Part shown: one piece after another, positions 33,802 through 35,251 of the stretch
How positions within the stretch are numbered: the stretch's first letter is position 1
How the letters are laid out: each line of letters opens with the position of its first letter
DNA from: RECH01 sp964431105
GTDB lineage: Bacteria; Cyanobacteriota; Cyanobacteriia; RECH01
Length of the DNA: 35,251 bases
Assembly (NCBI GenBank): GCA_964431105.1
Contig: CAYSIR010000009.1
Span: 1 to 35,251 of the forward strand
Direction of reading: 5' to 3'
Notes under the pieces: model-generated
The model's database searches: none
Told to the model about the DNA's origin: nothing
What the model saw: only the letters and a program-made list of their open reading frames with translations
Program-made: the position numbers and the translations under genes

Positions 33802-34569
33802 GTAGCCGTCTTCCAAATACACCAGCCGATCCGCCATATCGATAATGCGGGGATCGTGCGTCACCATCAATACCGTACAACCCTTTTCTTTAGCAAGGTG
33901 GCGCAGTAGCTCAATGATGGCATGACCACTCTGTGAGTCCAGCGCTGCTGTTGGTTCATCAGCCATGATCAACGGCGGGTTGCCAGCCAAGGCCCGGGCG
34001 ATCGCGACTCGTTGCTTTTGTCCGCCCGATAAATCTTTGGGAAGCTGGTCAGTGCGATCGCCCAGCCCTACCCGCTCCAACAGCATCCGCGCCTCCCAGC
34101 GAGCCGGGCGTTTTTTCATGCCCTGCAACTTCAGCGCTAGCTCCACATTCTCAGCCGCCGTCAGCGCTGGAAATAAATTGAAACCTTGGAAAATAAACCC
34201 AATCGACTGTAGGCGAAACTTTGACAATTGGCGCTTAGACAGTTCAGCAATATTTTGACCCAGCAGATGAACAGAGCCGCTAGTGGGCTGCAAAATGCCG
34301 CCCAAAATCGATAGTAAGGTGGTTTTACCCGATCCAGATGGGCCCATTAATAGCTGAATGTCTCCGGGGTTGACCTCCAAACACACATCATGAAGCGCAT
34401 GGAATTGCTGTGCGCCTTGACCAAACACCATGTTGATATTGTGGGCAACAATGGCGCGATCGCTTGGGGCATCCGCTGAAGATGGCGCGATCGCGGCTGA
34501 GGAGTCAGACGTGGCAGCAGAATCAGAGGTAGACGGCGATTGGGAACGGGTAAAAAATGGAGAAATCAT
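33775..34569 (-). CDS. DevA-like ABC transporter ATP-binding protein, 264 aa
   Basis: The ATPase of an exporter of the MacB/LolD/DevA type. All nucleotide motifs are present: Walker A GPSGSGKTT (76-84), Q-loop Q128, the signature LSGGQ (180-184), Walker B PLIMADEP (199-206) and H-loop VTHD. It resembles DevA, which with DevB and DevC exports glycolipid or other envelope material in cyanobacteria. Residues 1-38 are a Ser/Ala/Asp-rich extension before the core. Neither a DevC-type permease nor a DevB adaptor is seen in the 680 bp upstream to the window edge, and the gene ends inside the TsaC gene. Co-operation with distant partners is an inference. Confidence 0.9.
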   Translation of the reverse strand: MISPFFTRSQSPSTSDSAATSDSSAAIAPSSADAPSDRAIVAHNINMVFGQGAQQFHALHDVCLEVNPGDIQLLMGPSGSGKTTLLSILGGILQPTSGSVHLLGQNIAELSKRQLSKFRLQSIGFIFQGFNLFPALTAAENVELALKLQGMKKRPARWEARMLLERVGLGDRTDQLPKDLSGGQKQRVAIARALAGNPPLIMADEPTAALDSQSGHAIIELLRHLAKEKGCTVLMVTHDPRIIDMADRLVYLEDGYLKAHPTLA

Positions 34570-35251
34570 ACCGAGTGAATTTAAGAATGAACTGGAAACA
34601 TTAGCAAATCTGGATGCTAATAGGCGCTACCCACATTGAGCACGGTAGCGCAGGGATGGACAGAGGTACTGAATGGTTAGCCGAGGAAAAAGCGCTGAAC
34701 TGTCGCCCACTTTTTTGCATCGTATATGCTTCTTCATCTAGCGTGAGTGATGAATTCTACGAATGACTGCATCTTGTGACAGGGGGGCGATCGTCCACTG
34801 CTTGGAGTACCGGCGATTCGCTGGAAAAGGTTAAAGCTAAACGGCGAACGAGATTTTCAATATCAAAGGAACCACGACGGCAAGTGCCTGCGTTAGAGGG
34901 ATACAGATCACTGAATAGAGATTACGGGCGATCTGCGATCGCTTGATGCATAGCGGGGATCGTTAGAACATCGTCATTTTTTAAAGATCACTACTAAATC
35001 ACTACTAAATCACTACTAATTGAGACTTTCGAGATTCAGGATAGGCTAGTCCTCTGCCCAAGATATGTCTTGACCATCGCCTTGCCACCCATCTCGTTTA
35101 TTCGTGTCTTCTTAGCTCAGGATGCCCAATTCAGAGCAGGTGCTAGAATCCACTCTGTCAAATTCAGATGAAGCCAACCTGAATTTCTCGTGATGACGGT
35201 CTAAAAATTAGTCTCGTTCCCAGCCCTCAGTGAGCCTGTGCGTTGTTCTAA
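34570..35251. other. 682-bp region without a supportable gene to the window end
   Basis: A 54-codon minus frame (34757-34921) with protein-like residues (GTCRRGSFDIENLVRRLALT) lacks a start codon and is not called. An 11-bp tandem repeat at 34987-35019 is listed separately. Otherwise nothing is recognisable, and any gene further to the right is cut off by the window. Confidence 0.4.
34987..35019 (+). repeat. 11-bp tandem repeat, three exact copies
   Basis: ATCACTACTAA is repeated three times without interruption (34987-34997, 34998-35008, 35009-35019). Short exact tandem repeats of this kind occur between genes of many cyanobacteria. No function is visible. Confidence 0.85.

Noticed and set aside
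34757..34921. 54-codon minus frame with protein-like residues
   Set aside because: No start codon in frame and a stop directly before it; may be a remnant but too weak to call.

Overview
The window is a scaffolded piece of a cyanobacterial chromosome. The evidence is the very frequent HIP1 octamer GCGATCGC in genes and spacers, together with cyanobacteria-typical genes: a Tic22 homologue, the lycopene-cyclase paralogue CruP, a SecA of cyanobacterial type, a dihaem cytochrome c, an AMIN-domain amidase and a DevA-like ABC ATPase. Three runs of exactly 100 N (1876-1975, 6137-6236, 25457-25556) look like placeholders for gaps of unknown size. No rRNA, tRNA, CRISPR array, prophage, transposase or plasmid gene was seen.

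Layout. 1-6.7 kb: lineage-type hypothetical genes, a secreted protein built of 32-residue two-cysteine repeats (minus), and a minus-strand pair of an RsmB/NOP-type RNA methyltransferase and ThiL (thiamine-phosphate kinase). A 24-bp minisatellite abuts the 3' end of a VOC-family gene. 7-10 kb: an SDR oxidoreductase, then a membrane-anchored Ser/Thr kinase with an N-terminal zinc ribbon. 10.3-14.6 kb, minus strand: a small basic/acidic protein, then a tight run FHA protein - cruP - cyclic-nucleotide-binding protein - SirB1-like protein. 14.6-16.5 kb: about 2 kb with almost no coding, full of mobile repeats and one gene remnant. 16.5-24.5 kb, plus strand: nitrilase-like amidohydrolase, cation:proton antiporter, AMIN/amidase_3 cell-wall amidase, murI, a DUF482-type acyltransferase-like protein and a family-4 uracil-DNA glycosylase. 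24.5-26.3 kb: a GNAT acetyltransferase (minus) and a dihaem cytochrome c (plus). 26.5-32.7 kb, plus: secA, a RibD-C-type reductase, tic22-like, prmC. 33-34.6 kb: a TsaC/Sua5 protein overlapping tail to tail with a DevA-like ABC ATPase.

Most genes are ordinary housekeeping genes. The least explained material is in the spacers. A family of about 118-bp elements (called repeat A here) occurs in at least six recognisable copies plus one decayed copy. It has CTATCC...GGATAG ends, 9-11 bp direct repeats flanking three copies, and a terminal hairpin whose arms differ between copies by paired (compensatory) changes while the loop is kept. Two further small repeat families (repeat B, about 83 bp; repeat C, 93 bp with TATAGCAATCC ends) are also present. 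These look like non-autonomous MITE-type elements; I saw no transposase that could move them. I did not find a clearly new multi-gene system. The best candidates for a second look are repeat A, the FHA-cruP-cNMP-SirB1 run, the zinc-ribbon kinase and the secreted Cys-repeat protein.
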